NCBI GenBank assembly: GCA_019753375.1
Contig: JAIELC010000033.1
Span: 1-58,276, forward strand
Reading direction: 5' to 3'
Length of the DNA: 58,276 nucleotides
Source: Sphingomonas sp.
GTDB lineage: Bacteria; Pseudomonadota; Alphaproteobacteria; Sphingomonadales; Sphingomonadaceae
How positions within the stretch are numbered: position 1 is the first letter of the stretch; each line of letters begins with the position of its first letter. Below, in pieces: positions 9,334 through 19,679 of the stretch. Made by a program: the position numbers and the translations under genes. A model generated the notes under the pieces. The model was not told the DNA's origin, did no database searches, and worked only from the letters and a program-made list of their open reading frames with translations.

Positions 9334-10389
9334 TCAGTAAGTCTCCACCAGCACGTCGGTGTAGAGTTCGGCGGCGTCTGGCTCGGGCGTACTCTCGGCA
9401 AAATCGGCGGCTTCGTTGACTTGCTTGCGAATGTCCTGCTCGATCGCCTTCAGCGCATCGTCCTTCACCCCCATTGCCTCAAGCAGCTTTTTGCAATGTT
9501 CGATCGGGTCCGATTTGTCGCGTACCGCCTGAACTTCGTCACGGCTGCGATATTTTGCGGGGTCCGACATTGAATGGCCCCGATAGCGATAGGTTTTCAT
9601 CTCCAGAATGATCGGTCCCTTGCCCGCCCGCACCCAGGCAAGCGCTTCCTCCGCGGCGCCGCGCGCCGCCAGCACGTCCATGCCGTCGATCTGCAAACCC
9701 GGGATGCGGAAGCTTTCACCGCGCCGGAACAGCTGGTCCTCGGACGAGGCGCGGTTGACGCTGGTGCCCATGGCATATTGATTATTTTCAATGACATAGA
9801 TGACCGGCAGCTTCCACAGCTCAGCCATGTTGAAGCTTTCGTAAACCTGTCCCTGGTTCGATGCGCCATCGCCGAAATAAGCGAGGCATACACCGCCGTC
9901 GCCCTTGTATTTGTGGCTGAAGCCAAGCCCTGTACCAAGCGAGACCTGCGCGCCGACGATACCGTGTCCGCCGTAGAATTTATGCTCGACGCTGAACATG
10001 TGCATCGATCCGCCCTTCCCCTTGGAAATGCCGGCCTGACGACCCGTCAGCTCCGCCATGACATCCTTGGGTGGGATCCCGCACAACAGCATATGGCCGT
10101 GGTCCCGATATCCAGTGATCACGCTGTCCTTATCGGTCAGTGCCGATTGGAGGCCAACGGCAACCGCTTCCTGACCGATATATAGATGGCAAAATCCCCC
10201 GATCAGCCCAAGGCCGTAAAGCTGGCCGGCCTTTTCCTCAAAGCGACGGATCAGTAGCATCTGCTCATAAAATTTGAGCAGTTCTTCCTTGGTCGCTTTG
10301 TAAAGCCGGGGTTCGTCAGGCCGTTCGCGGTTGGGCGTGGCGGGCTGACTGGCAGCGCGGGTCGGAGCTTTGGACGGTGCTTTGGCCAC
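9334..10389 (-). CDS. pdhA: Pyruvate dehydrogenase E1 component, alpha subunit
   Basis: This 351-residue alpha subunit pairs with PdhB to form the E1 heterotetramer. The thiamine-diphosphate motif is present as GDGASNQG followed by IENNQYAMG about 30 residues on. The loop segment [19 protein letters not shown] matches the mobile loop that is phosphorylated in mitochondrial E1-alpha. An alanine/proline-rich N-terminal extension of some 30 residues precedes the conserved start of the domain ([18 protein letters not shown]). The likely start is GTG at 10389. The gene lies downstream of ftsB on the same strand, with a gap of about 110 bases. Confidence 0.95.
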   Translation of the reverse strand: MAKAPSKAPTRAASQPATPNRERPDEPRLYKATKEELLKFYEQMLLIRRFEEKAGQLYGLGLIGGFCHLYIGQEAVAVGLQSALTDKDSVITGYRDHGHMLLCGIPPKDVMAELTGRQAGISKGKGGSMHMFSVEHKFYGGHGIVGAQVSLGTGLGFSHKYKGDGGVCLAYFGDGASNQGQVYESFNMAELWKLPVIYVIENNQYAMGTSVNRASSEDQLFRRGESFRIPGLQIDGMDVLAARGAAEEALAWVRAGKGPIILEMKTYRYRGHSMSDPAKYRSRDEVQAVRDKSDPIEHCKKLLEAMGVKDDALKAIEQDIRKQVNEAADFAESTPEPDAAELYTDVLVETY

Positions 10390-10503
10390 GGGGTGGACGA
10401 CCTCGATATCCTAGGGGAGCAGGAAGCGAGGCTATAAGCCGAGTTCGCCGCCGCACGCAATCCGTTCGCGGCATTCAGCACGCATCAAATCGCCGTCAGT
10501 CGT

Positions 10504-10815
10504 TTACTTGAGCGGGACGATAACCTCATCAGGGTGGGCCACATTCAGCTGCTTGCGGACCAGTTCATCGACCATGTCGGGATCGGCATGATGCGGATCG
10601 AGCAATGTCACCCGGTTCTGGAGCTTGGCACGGTGCTTTTCCAGCGCGGCAAGCGTGCTTTGCTGGTGCGCCAATTGCCGCTTGTAATCACCATAAGCGA
10701 GCAAGCCATTGGGACCGGTGATCGCATAGACGCCGAAAAACGCGATCACCGTCAATCCCAATGCGGGTGGACCCGCACGACGAAGCAGAGTCCGGAAAGT
10801 CGAGGTCGCGGCCAT
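10504..10815 (-). CDS. ftsB: Septum formation initiator, FtsB/DivIC family
   Basis: This is a small 103-residue bitopic membrane protein. Residues 15-33 form one membrane helix, followed by a coiled coil (about residues 44-75, with spaced L, Q and H), then the short C-terminal segment usual in FtsB/DivIC. These proteins bind FtsL and FtsQ and act in activation of septal peptidoglycan synthesis. It lies between eno and pdhA on the minus strand, the usual place of ftsB next to enolase in Proteobacteria. The assignment rests on size, topology and context more than on sequence identity. Confidence 0.85.
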   Translation of the reverse strand: MAATSTFRTLLRRAGPPALGLTVIAFFGVYAITGPNGLLAYGDYKRQLAHQQSTLAALEKHRAKLQNRVTLLDPHHADPDMVDELVRKQLNVAHPDEVIVPLK

Positions 10816-10853
10816 ATTTTGATTCTGGCGTACCGCGACTCGCGGATCAAGCG

Positions 10854-12146
<1,293 letters not shown>

Positions 12147-12227
12147 CTAGAATTCTATGGTATAGCGGCAATCGGCGTGGCGCGGCCTTTATCTGCTTCG
12201 CTACGCGGGGGCAATTCGTGTCGACAC

Positions 12228-12253
12228 GGAACCGTGCCGGCTGCGAAAAGGTT
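12228..12253 (+). promoter_or_regulatory. Candidate EcfG (general stress sigma factor) promoter
   Basis: GGAAC at 12228-12232 is followed 17 bases later by GGTT at 12250-12253. This matches the alphaproteobacterial EcfG consensus (GGAAC, 16-17 bases, CGTT) apart from one base. It is 33 bases before the start of the YqjD-like gene, the right distance for a promoter. The products downstream resemble stress-induced proteins, which supports the call, but the motif is short. Confidence 0.5.
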
Positions 12254-12286
12254 ATTGAACTATATTGTTGTGAAAGGGCTCCAACC

Positions 12287-12814
12287 ATGGCCGATAACGT
12301 CAAGAAACCTGCTGCACCCGCCAAGGCAAAGGCAAAGCCGACATCGGCCGCCAAGCCGAAACCCAAAGCAAAGCCTGCCCCCCGTTTGACCAAGGAGGCC
12401 AGCGCCGCACCGAAGGAAACCGTGGCACAAAAGGCCGCGACCGCGACCGAAACGCTAAAGAATACCGCGACCAAGCTGAGCAAGCAGGCAAGCGACAAGG
12501 CACGCAGCTATGTCGATGAAGGCAAGGCGCGTGCGGGTGGCGCACTGGAAGAAGTATCGCGCCTGATGGGTGATGCGGCGGGTACCGTTGATAACCGGCT
12601 GGGCCCTGAATATGGCAAATATGCCCGCAGCGCGGCCGACACGATTTCCGACTGGTCTGACCAGATCAAGGGTAAGGAACTGGAAGATCTGCTGTCCGAT
12701 GCGCGCGATTTCGTGAAAAAGAGCCCGGCAGTCGCAATCGGTGTCGCCGCCGCGCTCGGTTTTGTCGTCGCACGCCTGATCAAAGCTGGTGTCGATTCAG
12801 ACCGCGACGACTAA
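12287..12814 (+). CDS. ElaB/YqjD (DUF883)-like membrane-anchored protein
   Basis: This 175-residue protein has a Lys/Ala/Pro-rich, highly basic N-terminus (residues 5-60), a helical middle resembling apolipoprotein-like coiled repeats, and one C-terminal membrane helix with glycines (VAIGVAAALGFVVARLI, about 150-167). This matches the layout of E. coli YqjD/ElaB, inner-membrane proteins of stationary phase that can bind ribosomes. The first ATG after the candidate EcfG promoter, at 12287, is the best start. It heads a group with YqjE- and DUF3618-like genes, parallel to the E. coli yqjD-yqjE-yqjK cluster. The ribosome link is carried over from E. coli. Confidence 0.7.
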   Translation: MADNVKKPAAPAKAKAKPTSAAKPKPKAKPAPRLTKEASAAPKETVAQKAATATETLKNTATKLSKQASDKARSYVDEGKARAGGALEEVSRLMGDAAGTVDNRLGPEYGKYARSAADTISDWSDQIKGKELEDLLSDARDFVKKSPAVAIGVAAALGFVVARLIKAGVDSDRDD

Positions 12815-12845
12815 TTGCTGATTGCTGGCGCAAAGGGGGATATAG

Positions 12846-13211
12846 TTGAACGACAAGCTGCCCGAGAACGACGAACCGGCCGAAGACAGCTTTGTCGCGC
12901 TATTTGCCCGTCTGGTGGACGACGCCGAACGTTTTGTTCGCGCGGAATTCCAGCTTTACCGTGCCCAGCTGTTCGCCAGGCTGAAGCAGGCCCGGGTGTC
13001 CGTGATTATGCTCGTCATTGCCTTCTCGCTTGGCCAGGCAGCGGTCATCGCGCTGCTGGTCGGGTTGGTCGCCACGCTGCGGAGACCACTTGGCCCCGCG
13101 GGGGCAACGGCGGTGGTCGTTTTCGGCGCGCTGGCGCTTGCTGGAGTGCTGGCGCGGCTGGCCATTGGTCAACTTCGCGCCGTCACTGACCTAAAGGACC
13201 GCCAGCCATGA
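12846..13211 (+). CDS. YqjE-like (phage holin superfamily III, DUF1469) membrane protein
   Basis: This 121-residue protein has two membrane helices (about residues 51-74 and 84-104) following an amphipathic N-terminus with DDAERFVRAEFQLYRAQL, the pattern of the YqjE/holin III family. Despite the holin name there is no phage context here, and host genes of this family are common beside yqjD. The start is TTG at 12846, chosen because AAAGGGGGA ends just before it. Its stop overlaps the next start (ATGA). It probably acts with its operon neighbours at the inner membrane under stress; the function is unknown. Confidence 0.75.
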   Translation: MNDKLPENDEPAEDSFVALFARLVDDAERFVRAEFQLYRAQLFARLKQARVSVIMLVIAFSLGQAAVIALLVGLVATLRRPLGPAGATAVVVFGALALAGVLARLAIGQLRAVTDLKDRQP

Positions 13212-13585
13212 CGGTTGAATCCGAATTGGCAGCGGCAGAGGCCAAGGCGAACGCCGCACGGCGCGATCTGACGGCAACGTTGGTCGACATTCAGGCCCGC
13301 TTGAATCCCCGCTCGCTGATCCGCGATGCCGCCGAGGAATTACGCGATACCGGCGTGGAAATGTTGCGCGCCGGGCTTAGCCAGGCGCGGAAGCATCCGG
13401 GCCCGTTGATAGGGATTGCCGCAACGATTGCCGCCTATGTTGCCCGTGATTGGTTCATCAGCAGCACGCCGGCAACTGTGGCAGACGAGGGCGTATCGGT
13501 CGATGATGAAGCCCGCGTCCACGCCCGCACCCCCATCAAACCGCGATCCGAGCCAAAATCCCCGCCAAGAAGGAAGCGTCCATGA
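13208..13585 (+). CDS. DUF3618 family protein
   Basis: This 125-residue protein starts with a helical segment containing ARRDLTATLVDIQARLNP, the recognisable core of DUF3618. One predicted membrane segment follows (about residues 73-88, IGIAATIAAYVARDW), with a Pro/Arg/Lys-rich tail. The ATG at 13208 overlaps the YqjE-like stop, and its own stop overlaps the next start, so the three are coupled. DUF3618 proteins regularly sit beside holin III-family genes in Alphaproteobacteria. No biochemical role is known to me. Confidence 0.7.
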   Translation: MTVESELAAAEAKANAARRDLTATLVDIQARLNPRSLIRDAAEELRDTGVEMLRAGLSQARKHPGPLIGIAATIAAYVARDWFISSTPATVADEGVSVDDEARVHARTPIKPRSEPKSPPRRKRP

Positions 13586-13992
13586 CCGACGATACCGCAA
13601 CGTCCCGCCTTAAAAAGATCCGCACGATCAAGCCCGTCGAAACCGTGCGCAATACCGCGTTGGAGGCTGCCGAACGGACCGCGCAGGCGATTGAGGGCAA
13701 TCCGATGTCGGTGCTGGTCGGCGGGCTTGCGCTCGGCGTCATTGCAGGTGCGCTTATTCCCCGTTCGGCGCGCGAGGGGGAATTGCTGCGGCCGTTGGGT
13801 GCGCGGTTGAAGGACGGCGCCAGCGCCGCGATCCGCGCGGCGCGCGACGCCGGCGCGGCTGAGCTCGCATCGGCGGGGATCAGCAGCGATGCGGCGCGGC
13901 AGCAGATCGGCAAATTGGTCGACGCGGTCAGCAACGCCGCCACCCGCGCCGGCGAAGCGGTAACCAAGCCGACCAAGGGTGGCAGCGAATAA
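13582..13992 (+). CDS. Small glycine-zipper membrane protein of the YqjD/YqjE operon
   Basis: This 136-residue protein has one hydrophobic segment with a glycine-zipper look (VGGLALGVIAGALIP, about residues 45-59), an Ala-rich helical region, and a basic tail ending in TKPTKGGSE. The ATG at 13582 overlaps the DUF3618 stop (ATGA). I do not recognise a named family. Topology and context suggest a partner of the three genes upstream, in the position that yqjK-like genes occupy in enterobacteria, though no sequence similarity is evident. Confidence 0.65.
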   Translation: MTDDTATSRLKKIRTIKPVETVRNTALEAAERTAQAIEGNPMSVLVGGLALGVIAGALIPRSAREGELLRPLGARLKDGASAAIRAARDAGAAELASAGISSDAARQQIGKLVDAVSNAATRAGEAVTKPTKGGSE

Positions 13993-14151
13993 CCGGTCGG
14001 TATTGATATTCGGTCGGGGCGCTTGGACGGACGACGGTGGCAGGCCGGCAACCATCCCGACGGGTGGCTGATCGAGCAGATGACGCAGCACTATTCAAAC
14101 TGGCCGATGAGGCGCTAAGGACAGCGCCGGATCGAGCGACGGGGACACGGA

Positions 14152-14385
14152 ATGAGCAAATTGCATCTGGTATTTGGGGGGCGTGTCAGCGATCCGCGCA
14201 CGCTCGATTTCAACGATCTCGATACCATCGAGGTGGTCGGCATTTACCCCGATTTCAACAGTGCTCAAAAGGCCTGGCGCGCGGCTGCGCAGCGCACGGT
14301 TGACGACGCAGAGATGAAATATGTGGTCGTCCACCTGCACAGGCTGCTCGAACCGGATCTGATTGATCCTTCACCGGCGGGATAG
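14152..14385 (+). CDS. DUF4170 family protein
   Basis: This is a 77-residue soluble protein. Conserved features of DUF4170 are visible: an N-terminal strand LHLVFGGRV, then GIYPDFNSAQKAWRAAAQRTVDDAEMKY, and a final strand with VVHLHRLLEP. The family is found mainly in Alphaproteobacteria and has no established function. The gene lies about 160 bases after the membrane-protein operon and is convergent with the rhomboid gene. GGGACACGG precedes the ATG. Confidence 0.8.
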   Translation: MSKLHLVFGGRVSDPRTLDFNDLDTIEVVGIYPDFNSAQKAWRAAAQRTVDDAEMKYVVVHLHRLLEPDLIDPSPAG

Positions 14386-14427
14386 CGCCATCCCTATCGC
14401 TGCACGCGGCTTGATGCGCGCTGGCGG

Positions 14428-15024
14428 CTAGGCGCGTCTGTAATGCCACAAGAGCAAAGGTCGCGTCAGCACGAGGCCCGCAATAAAGCCGCCAATATGC
14501 GCCCCGATGGCGATCGACGGACCGCCGCCCAATCCGGCCAGCCCCGTCAGCAGCTGAATCCCGATCCATGCTGCAGCCAGCCAGGCAATACGCACCACGC
14601 GCGACGGGATCGGGCCAATTGCCGGCACCGGACGGTCTGCGTATAATAACGAATATGCTGCAATCATTGCAGAAATTGCCCCGCTGGCGCCAATCATCGG
14701 TACCGGGGAATCGGGGAATTGCGCCCATTGCCCGGCCGCACCGGCATAGGCGCCCACCAGATACAGCAACACTAGCAACCGCCAGCCAAGCGCACGTTCG
14801 ACCAGCGCGCCGCAGTAAACCAGCATCACCATATTAAGGCCAAGATGGACGAAACCGCTATGGACCAGCGTAGCCGTCAGCGGCGTCAGCCAGGCCGGGA
14901 ACAAACTCATTCCCGGCCCGGCGGTAATGGTACCAGACAGGACACCGGGGACGAACCCGGCCGTCACCGCGGCAAAATCCTCCTGCCTGGTCAGGGTCAG
15001 CAGAGTCGAAACAAGCGCCGTCAC
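14428..15024 (-). CDS. Rhomboid-family intramembrane serine protease
   Basis: This is a polytopic inner-membrane protein of 198 residues with about six membrane segments. The catalytic dyad of rhomboids is present: Ser114 in IGASGAISAM and His176 in AHIGGFIAG. The HSGFVHLGLNMVML segment provides the His and Asn (Asn64) that stabilise the oxyanion. These enzymes cleave substrates within or near membrane helices. The GTG at 15024 is the only standard start, but it has no clear ribosome binding site, and the frame continues upstream to the greA stop; a non-standard start there is possible. It follows greA on the minus strand. Confidence 0.88.
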   Translation of the reverse strand: MTALVSTLLTLTRQEDFAAVTAGFVPGVLSGTITAGPGMSLFPAWLTPLTATLVHSGFVHLGLNMVMLVYCGALVERALGWRLLVLLYLVGAYAGAAGQWAQFPDSPVPMIGASGAISAMIAAYSLLYADRPVPAIGPIPSRVVRIAWLAAAWIGIQLLTGLAGLGGGPSIAIGAHIGGFIAGLVLTRPLLLWHYRRA

Positions 15025-15071
15025 CGCCGCGATCGCCGCGGTGCCCGGTGCTGCCTTAACCAGCGGCTGGT

Positions 15072-15548
15072 TCAGATGAACTCGACCTTGGAAACGAGGT
15101 AATAACGATCACCCGACGGCACCGTTACCTCAACTTCGTCATCGACCTTGCGGCCAATCAGCGCGCGACCCAGCGGCGAATTATACGAAATTCGCCCGAC
15201 ATTGGCATCGGCTTCGGTCTGGCCGACGATTTGATAACGCACCGGCTTTTCGTCTTCATCGAGCAGCGTGACGGTCGCACCGAAAACCACCTTGTCGCCC
15301 GACAATTCGGTCGGATCGATGATCTGCGCCCGGGACAATTTGTCCTCGATATCGCTGATCGATGCTTCGATCTGGCCCTGGCGCTCCTTGGCCGCATGAT
15401 ATTCAGCGTTTTCGGACAAATCGCCATGCGCACGCGCTTCCTCGATCGCATCGACGATCAGCGGACGTTCCGCCTTGAGCCGCTTCAAATCCGCACTGAG
15501 CTTGTCATAGCCCTCTTGCAGCATCGGCATCTTATCGACGGTAGCCAT
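15072..15548 (-). CDS. greA: Transcription elongation factor GreA
   Basis: GreA enters the RNA polymerase secondary channel and stimulates cleavage of backtracked transcripts. The 158-residue protein has the N-terminal coiled-coil hairpin (residues 5-75) with the acidic tip sequence [16 protein letters not shown], then the C-terminal FKBP-like domain with [12 protein letters not shown] and the ending [14 protein letters not shown] chose the ATG at 15548 because homologues start just before [10 protein letters not shown]; the frame is open further upstream. It lies downstream of carB on the same strand, a common alphaproteobacterial order. Confidence 0.97.
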   Translation of the reverse strand: MATVDKMPMLQEGYDKLSADLKRLKAERPLIVDAIEEARAHGDLSENAEYHAAKERQGQIEASISDIEDKLSRAQIIDPTELSGDKVVFGATVTLLDEDEKPVRYQIVGQTEADANVGRISYNSPLGRALIGRKVDDEVEVTVPSGDRYYLVSKVEFI

Positions 15549-15633
15549 TAGTTGGTCCTTACCTTTACGAAAACCCTGCATCAAGCCGACCCCATGGGGG
15601 GCCTGCTCGCACGCTTCTCTCTCATGTCGGGGA

Positions 15634-18600
15634 TTAGTTGTGCGACTGCGAATAATAAGACTGCAAGGGCCGTACTTCAAGGCCATGTGTGGCAGACAAG
15701 ACGATTGCCTTGGCGGCCTCGACGCTTGCCGGCGCGGTGGTGAAATACGGGATCTTTTGCGACAGGGCGCTGGCCCTGATCGGCTGCGAGTCTTTAAGCG
15801 ACTGCCACCCCTCGGTCGTGTTGAAGATCAGATCGATCCCGCCATCCTTGATTCGGTCAACGATATGCGGCCGACCCTGCGCAACCTTGTTGATGCGTTC
15901 GACCGGCACGCCGTGCCCGCTGAGAAAGTCTGCAGTACCCCCGGTCGCGACAATCGCGAAGCCGTGGTCGGCAAGCATCCGTGCGGCCGGCAGGATGACC
16001 GGCTTGTCGCCATCCTTGACGCTGATGAATACCGCCCCGCCCTTTGGCAGCACGGTGCCAGCGCCAAGTTCTGCCTTGGTGAACGCCAGCGTGAAATTGG
16101 GATCGATACCCATGACTTCGCCGGTCGATTTCATTTCGGGCGACAGCACCGGGTCGACGCCGGGGAAGCGGGCGAACGGGAACACCGCTTCCTTGACCGC
16201 GAAGTAATCGATGTCGCGGTTGATTTCCGGCAAATCCGCCAGCCGTTCACCGGCCATCACACGCGCAGCGATCTTGGCGATCGGGGCGCCAATTGCCTTG
16301 GCGACGAACGGGACGGTCCGGCTGGCGCGGGGGTTGACTTCGATCAGATAGACCAGCCCGTCCTTCACCGCGAATTGGATGTTCATCAACCCCTTGACCG
16401 ACAACGCATGCGCCAGCGCAATGGTCTGGCGTTCGATCTCGGCAATAATATCGGCCGGCAGCGAATAGGGCGGGATCGAACAGGCGCTGTCCCCCGAATG
16501 GACCCCGGCTTCCTCGATATGCTGAAGCACACCCGCGACGACGACATCGGTGCCGTCGGCAATCGCGTCGACATCGACTTCGATGGCGTCACGAAGATAT
16601 TGGTCGATCAACACCGGCGATGTGCCCGAAACCTGCACCGCGGTCTGGATGTAATCATCAAGTTGCGCCGGACCGTCGACAATTTCCATCGCGCGGCCGC
16701 CCAGCACGTAGCTCGGCCGCATCAGCACAGGATAACCGATGCGTTCGGCCACCGCGATGGCCTCATCCCGGCTGCGCGCGATGCCGTTCGCAGGCTGTTT
16801 CAGCCCCAGCTTGTTGATCAGCGCGGCAAAGCGCTCGCGGTCTTCGGCCAGATCGATGGCGTCCGGGCTGGTGCCAAGGATTGGGATGCCGGCATCTTCC
16901 AGCGCCTGCGCCAGGTTGAGCGGAGTTTGCCCGCCAAACTGGACGATTACCCCGGTCAGTGTGCCGTTCTGCTGTTCGACGTGCAGGATTTCCAGCACAT
17001 CCTCTGCGGTCAGCGGCTCAAAATACAGCCGGTCCGATGTATCGTAATCGGTCGAAACGGTTTCCGGATTGCAGTTGACCATGATGGTTTCATAACCCGC
17101 ATCCGCCAGCGCAAAGCAGGCGTGGCAACAGCAATAATCGAACTCGATCCCCTGCCCGATCCGGTTCGGACCGCCCCCCAGGATAACGATTTTCCGGCGA
17201 TCACTCGGCGCACTTTCGCACTCGGGCGCGCCAAAGGTCGGGCCTTCATATGTGGAGTACATATAGGGCGTTTTCGCATCGAATTCCGCCGCGCAGGTAT
17301 CAATCCGCTTGAAAACGGGCCGAACGCCCAGCCGATGCCGCAGCGCACGGACCTCCAGCTCGGTCACACCACCCGACATGGCAGTGGCGATCTCGCCGAT
17401 CAGGCCCGAACTGCGCGCCATCGCTTCGGACCCCTGGCGCATATTGACCGATTTGAGCGCGAGATAAGCCAGCCGCTTATCCGAGAAGCCCATCGACTTC
17501 AGGCGGCGCATGCCCTGCGCATCACGCGGCAAACCATTGGTGCACACCCCGTCCTCGGCCGCGACAATTTCGGCAATGCGATCAAGAAACCACGGATCAT
17601 ATTTGGCGATGGCGTGCACCTCTGCCACCGTGAAGCCTTCACGGAGCGCCTGCGCGGCGATCAGCAGCCGGTCGGGCGTGGCGCGAGCCAGCGCGGCCTC
17701 GATCTCGGCGCGCGGGGCGCCGACCAGCGTGTCAACATGATTGAAGCCGCTCAGGCCGGTTTCCAGGCCACGCAGCGCCTTTTGCATCGACTCGTGGATA
17801 TTGCGGCCGATCGCCATCACTTCGCCGACCGATTTCATCGCGGTCGACAGGATCGGCTCGGCGCCCTTGAACTTTTCGAACGCAAAGCGCGGAATCTTGG
17901 TGACGACATAGTCGATCGTCGGCTCGAACGACGCGGGCGTGGCGCCGGTAATATCGTTCATGATCTCGTCGAGCGTATAGCCCACCGCCAGCTTCGCCGC
18001 GACCTTGGCAATCGGGAAGCCAGTGGCTTTCGATGCCAGTGCCGATGACCGCGACACGCGCGGGTTCATTTCGATCACAATCAGCCGGCCGTCGGCGGGG
18101 TTGACCGCGAACTGCACGTTGGAACCGCCCGTCTCAACGCCGATCTCGCGCAGGCACGCGATGCTCGCGTTGCGCATGATCTGATATTCCTTGTCGGTCA
18201 GCGTCAATGCGGGCGCGACGGTAATCGAATCGCCGGTGTGAACGCCCATCGGATCGATGTTTTCGATGGAACAGATGATGATGGCGTTGTCGGCGCGGTC
18301 ACGCACCACCTCCATCTCATATTCCTTCCAGCCAAGCAGCGATTCCTCGATCAGCACTTCGGTGGTCGGCGACGCATCGAGCCCGGAACGCACGATCGTC
18401 TCAAATTCCTCGCGGTTATAGGCAATGCCGCCGCCTGTCCCGCCCATCGTGAAGCTCGGCCGGATGATCGAGGGCAAGCCGGTCCGCTCGAGCACGGCGA
18501 ACGCCTCGTCGAGGGTGTGGGCGATGCCCGAGCGCGCGGATTCGAGGCCGATCTTGTCCATCGCCTCGCGGAATTTCTGCCGGTCCTCCGCCTTGTCGAT

Positions 18601-18966
18601 CGCTTCGGCATCGGCACCGATCATCTCAACGCCGAATTCGGCAAGCGTCCCGTCGTTGAACAGCGCCAGCGCGGTGTTGAGCGCGGTCTGTCCGCCCATC
18701 GTTGGCAACACCGCGTCGGGGCGTTCCTTCGCGATGATCTTGCGCACGATTTCGGGCGTGATCGGCTCGACATAGGTCGCATCCGCCAGTTCCGGATCGG
18801 TCATGATCGTCGCGGGGTTGGAATTGACGAGGATGATCCGGTAGCCATCCTCCTTCAGCGCCTTGATCGCCTGCGTGCCCGAATAATCGAACTCGCATGC
18901 CTGCCCGATGACGATCGGACCAGCGCCGATGACGAGGATGGAGGAGATGTCGGTGCGCTTGGGCAT
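15634..18966 (-). CDS. carB: Carbamoyl-phosphate synthase large subunit
   Basis: At 1110 residues this is a complete CarB, which uses ammonia from CarA, bicarbonate and two ATP to make carbamoyl phosphate for arginine and pyrimidine synthesis. Two ATP-grasp halves are visible: the first opens with [21 protein letters not shown] and holds [15 protein letters not shown]; the second opens with [17 protein letters not shown] and holds [14 protein letters not shown] methylglyoxal-synthase-like regulatory domain occupies the last 140 residues. The first 107 bases (18860-18966) are duplicated in degenerate form at 19673-19779. Normally it follows carA closely; here a toxin-antitoxin pair on the opposite strand separates them, so the present promoter is uncertain. 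Confidence 0.97.
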   Translation of the reverse strand: MPKRTDISSILVIGAGPIVIGQACEFDYSGTQAIKALKEDGYRIILVNSNPATIMTDPELADATYVEPITPEIVRKIIAKERPDAVLPTMGGQTALNTALALFNDGTLAEFGVEMIGADAEAIDKAEDRQKFREAMDKIGLESARSGIAHTLDEAFAVLERTGLPSIIRPSFTMGGTGGGIAYNREEFETIVRSGLDASPTTEVLIEESLLGWKEYEMEVVRDRADNAIIICSIENIDPMGVHTGDSITVAPALTLTDKEYQIMRNASIACLREIGVETGGSNVQFAVNPADGRLIVIEMNPRVSRSSALASKATGFPIAKVAAKLAVGYTLDEIMNDITGATPASFEPTIDYVVTKIPRFAFEKFKGAEPILSTAMKSVGEVMAIGRNIHESMQKALRGLETGLSGFNHVDTLVGAPRAEIEAALARATPDRLLIAAQALREGFTVAEVHAIAKYDPWFLDRIAEIVAAEDGVCTNGLPRDAQGMRRLKSMGFSDKRLAYLALKSVNMRQGSEAMARSSGLIGEIATAMSGGVTELEVRALRHRLGVRPVFKRIDTCAAEFDAKTPYMYSTYEGPTFGAPECESAPSDRRKIVILGGGPNRIGQGIEFDYCCCHACFALADAGYETIMVNCNPETVSTDYDTSDRLYFEPLTAEDVLEILHVEQQNGTLTGVIVQFGGQTPLNLAQALEDAGIPILGTSPDAIDLAEDRERFAALINKLGLKQPANGIARSRDEAIAVAERIGYPVLMRPSYVLGGRAMEIVDGPAQLDDYIQTAVQVSGTSPVLIDQYLRDAIEVDVDAIADGTDVVVAGVLQHIEEAGVHSGDSACSIPPYSLPADIIAEIERQTIALAHALSVKGLMNIQFAVKDGLVYLIEVNPRASRTVPFVAKAIGAPIAKIAARVMAGERLADLPEINRDIDYFAVKEAVFPFARFPGVDPVLSPEMKSTGEVMGIDPNFTLAFTKAELGAGTVLPKGGAVFISVKDGDKPVILPAARMLADHGFAIVATGGTADFLSGHGVPVERINKVAQGRPHIVDRIKDGGIDLIFNTTEGWQSLKDSQPIRASALSQKIPYFTTAPASVEAAKAIVLSATHGLEVRPLQSYYSQSHN

Positions 18967-18993
18967 TGTTTATCCTGCACTCATTGCATACAT

Positions 18994-19010
18994 TGATTGC
19001 ATTGCAATCA
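18994..19010. promoter_or_regulatory. Inverted repeat operator candidate of the FitAB pair
   Basis: TGATTGCA and TGCAATCA face each other around a single T, a perfect 8+8 inverted repeat. A further half-site-like TCATTGCA lies at 18981-18988. It sits in the 57-base gap between the divergent carB and antitoxin starts. Ribbon-helix-helix antitoxins of the FitA type repress their own promoter at such repeats, so this could also influence carB. Confidence 0.5.
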
Positions 19011-19023
19011 CGGGAGCGGTGGG

Positions 19024-19269
19024 ATGGCAAGCGTTACTATCCGAAACCTGCCGGATGACGTGAAACAGGATTTGCGCGAACGCGCCGCGAAAAATGGCCG
19101 CTCGCTCGAGGATGAAGCCCGGCGCGCCCTGATCGCTCTGGTCCGGCCAGAAACCACCACGCCCAGCAAAGGCATGTTCGAAATGCTTTACGAGGCGAGC
19201 AGGCCGGGGTTCGATATCGAAATTCCCGCCCGTAGCCCCGCGCGAATTCCGACTTTCGACGTCGAATGA
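19024..19269 (+). CDS. FitA-like ribbon-helix-helix antitoxin
   Basis: This 81-residue protein has an N-terminal ribbon-helix-helix of Arc/FitA type: strand ASVTIRNLPD, then two helices containing KQDLRERAAKNGRSLEDEARRAL. The Arg and Asn of the strand would contact the DNA major groove. The C-terminal half is the likely toxin-binding tail. The ATG at 19024 follows a GGGAGCGGTGGG stretch. Its last codon overlaps the toxin start (ATGA), the usual arrangement. It should neutralise the PIN toxin and autorepress through the repeat at 18994-19010. The module lies between carB and carA, against their direction of transcription. Confidence 0.87.
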   Translation: MASVTIRNLPDDVKQDLRERAAKNGRSLEDEARRALIALVRPETTTPSKGMFEMLYEASRPGFDIEIPARSPARIPTFDVE

Positions 19270-19679
19270 TCCTGGTCGACACGAACGTATGGAGCGAAGC
19301 AATTCGCGCCGCTCCACACCCAGTCGTCCAAGCTTGGGCGATGGCGAACGACGAGCAGCTGTGGATGTCCACAGTCGTGATCGGCGAGTTGCTTTCCGGA
19401 GTCGACCTGATGCCGCCAGGCCAGCGCCGCACGGCGCTTGAGGAAGGCTATCGATTGTTGATCGACCGGCATCACGCGCGGATCGTTCCTTTCGATCTGG
19501 ACGCGGCGAAGCGCTATGCTGTCGTGCTAGGCCAGCAATATCGTGCGGGGCGCAACCCCGGCACGGCCGACACGCAAATCGCCGCGACTGCACTGTCCCG
19601 GGGCCTCCGGTTAGCGACGCGAAACACGCAGCATTTCGAAGGTTTGGGGATCGATCTGATAAATCCCTGGCAGCCTTGA
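19266..19679 (+). CDS. FitB/VapC-type PIN-domain toxin ribonuclease
   Basis: This is a 137-residue PIN-domain protein. The acidic metal-binding residues are present: Asp5 in LVDTNVWSE, Glu41 in VIGELLSG and Asp102 in TADTQIAATA, with the late conserved TRNTQHFEGLG motif. Members of the FitB/VapC families are magnesium-dependent RNases that slow growth when free of antitoxin. It is coupled to the antitoxin by ATGA. The last codons (from 19673) fall inside a decayed duplicate of the carB 5' end, marking a recombination junction exactly at the toxin C-terminus. All active-site residues are intact, so it is probably functional. Confidence 0.9.
   Translation: MILVDTNVWSEAIRAAPHPVVQAWAMANDEQLWMSTVVIGELLSGVDLMPPGQRRTALEEGYRLLIDRHHARIVPFDLDAAKRYAVVLGQQYRAGRNPGTADTQIAATALSRGLRLATRNTQHFEGLGIDLINPWQP

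Noticed and set aside
12846..13992. Holin-family protein as a sign of prophage
   Set aside because: The protein is of the YqjE/holin III type that occurs in ordinary chromosomal stress operons, and no other phage gene is nearby.
14037..14303. Alternative frame overlapping the DUF4170 gene
   Set aside because: Composition is biased and it overlaps a conserved family gene in another frame.
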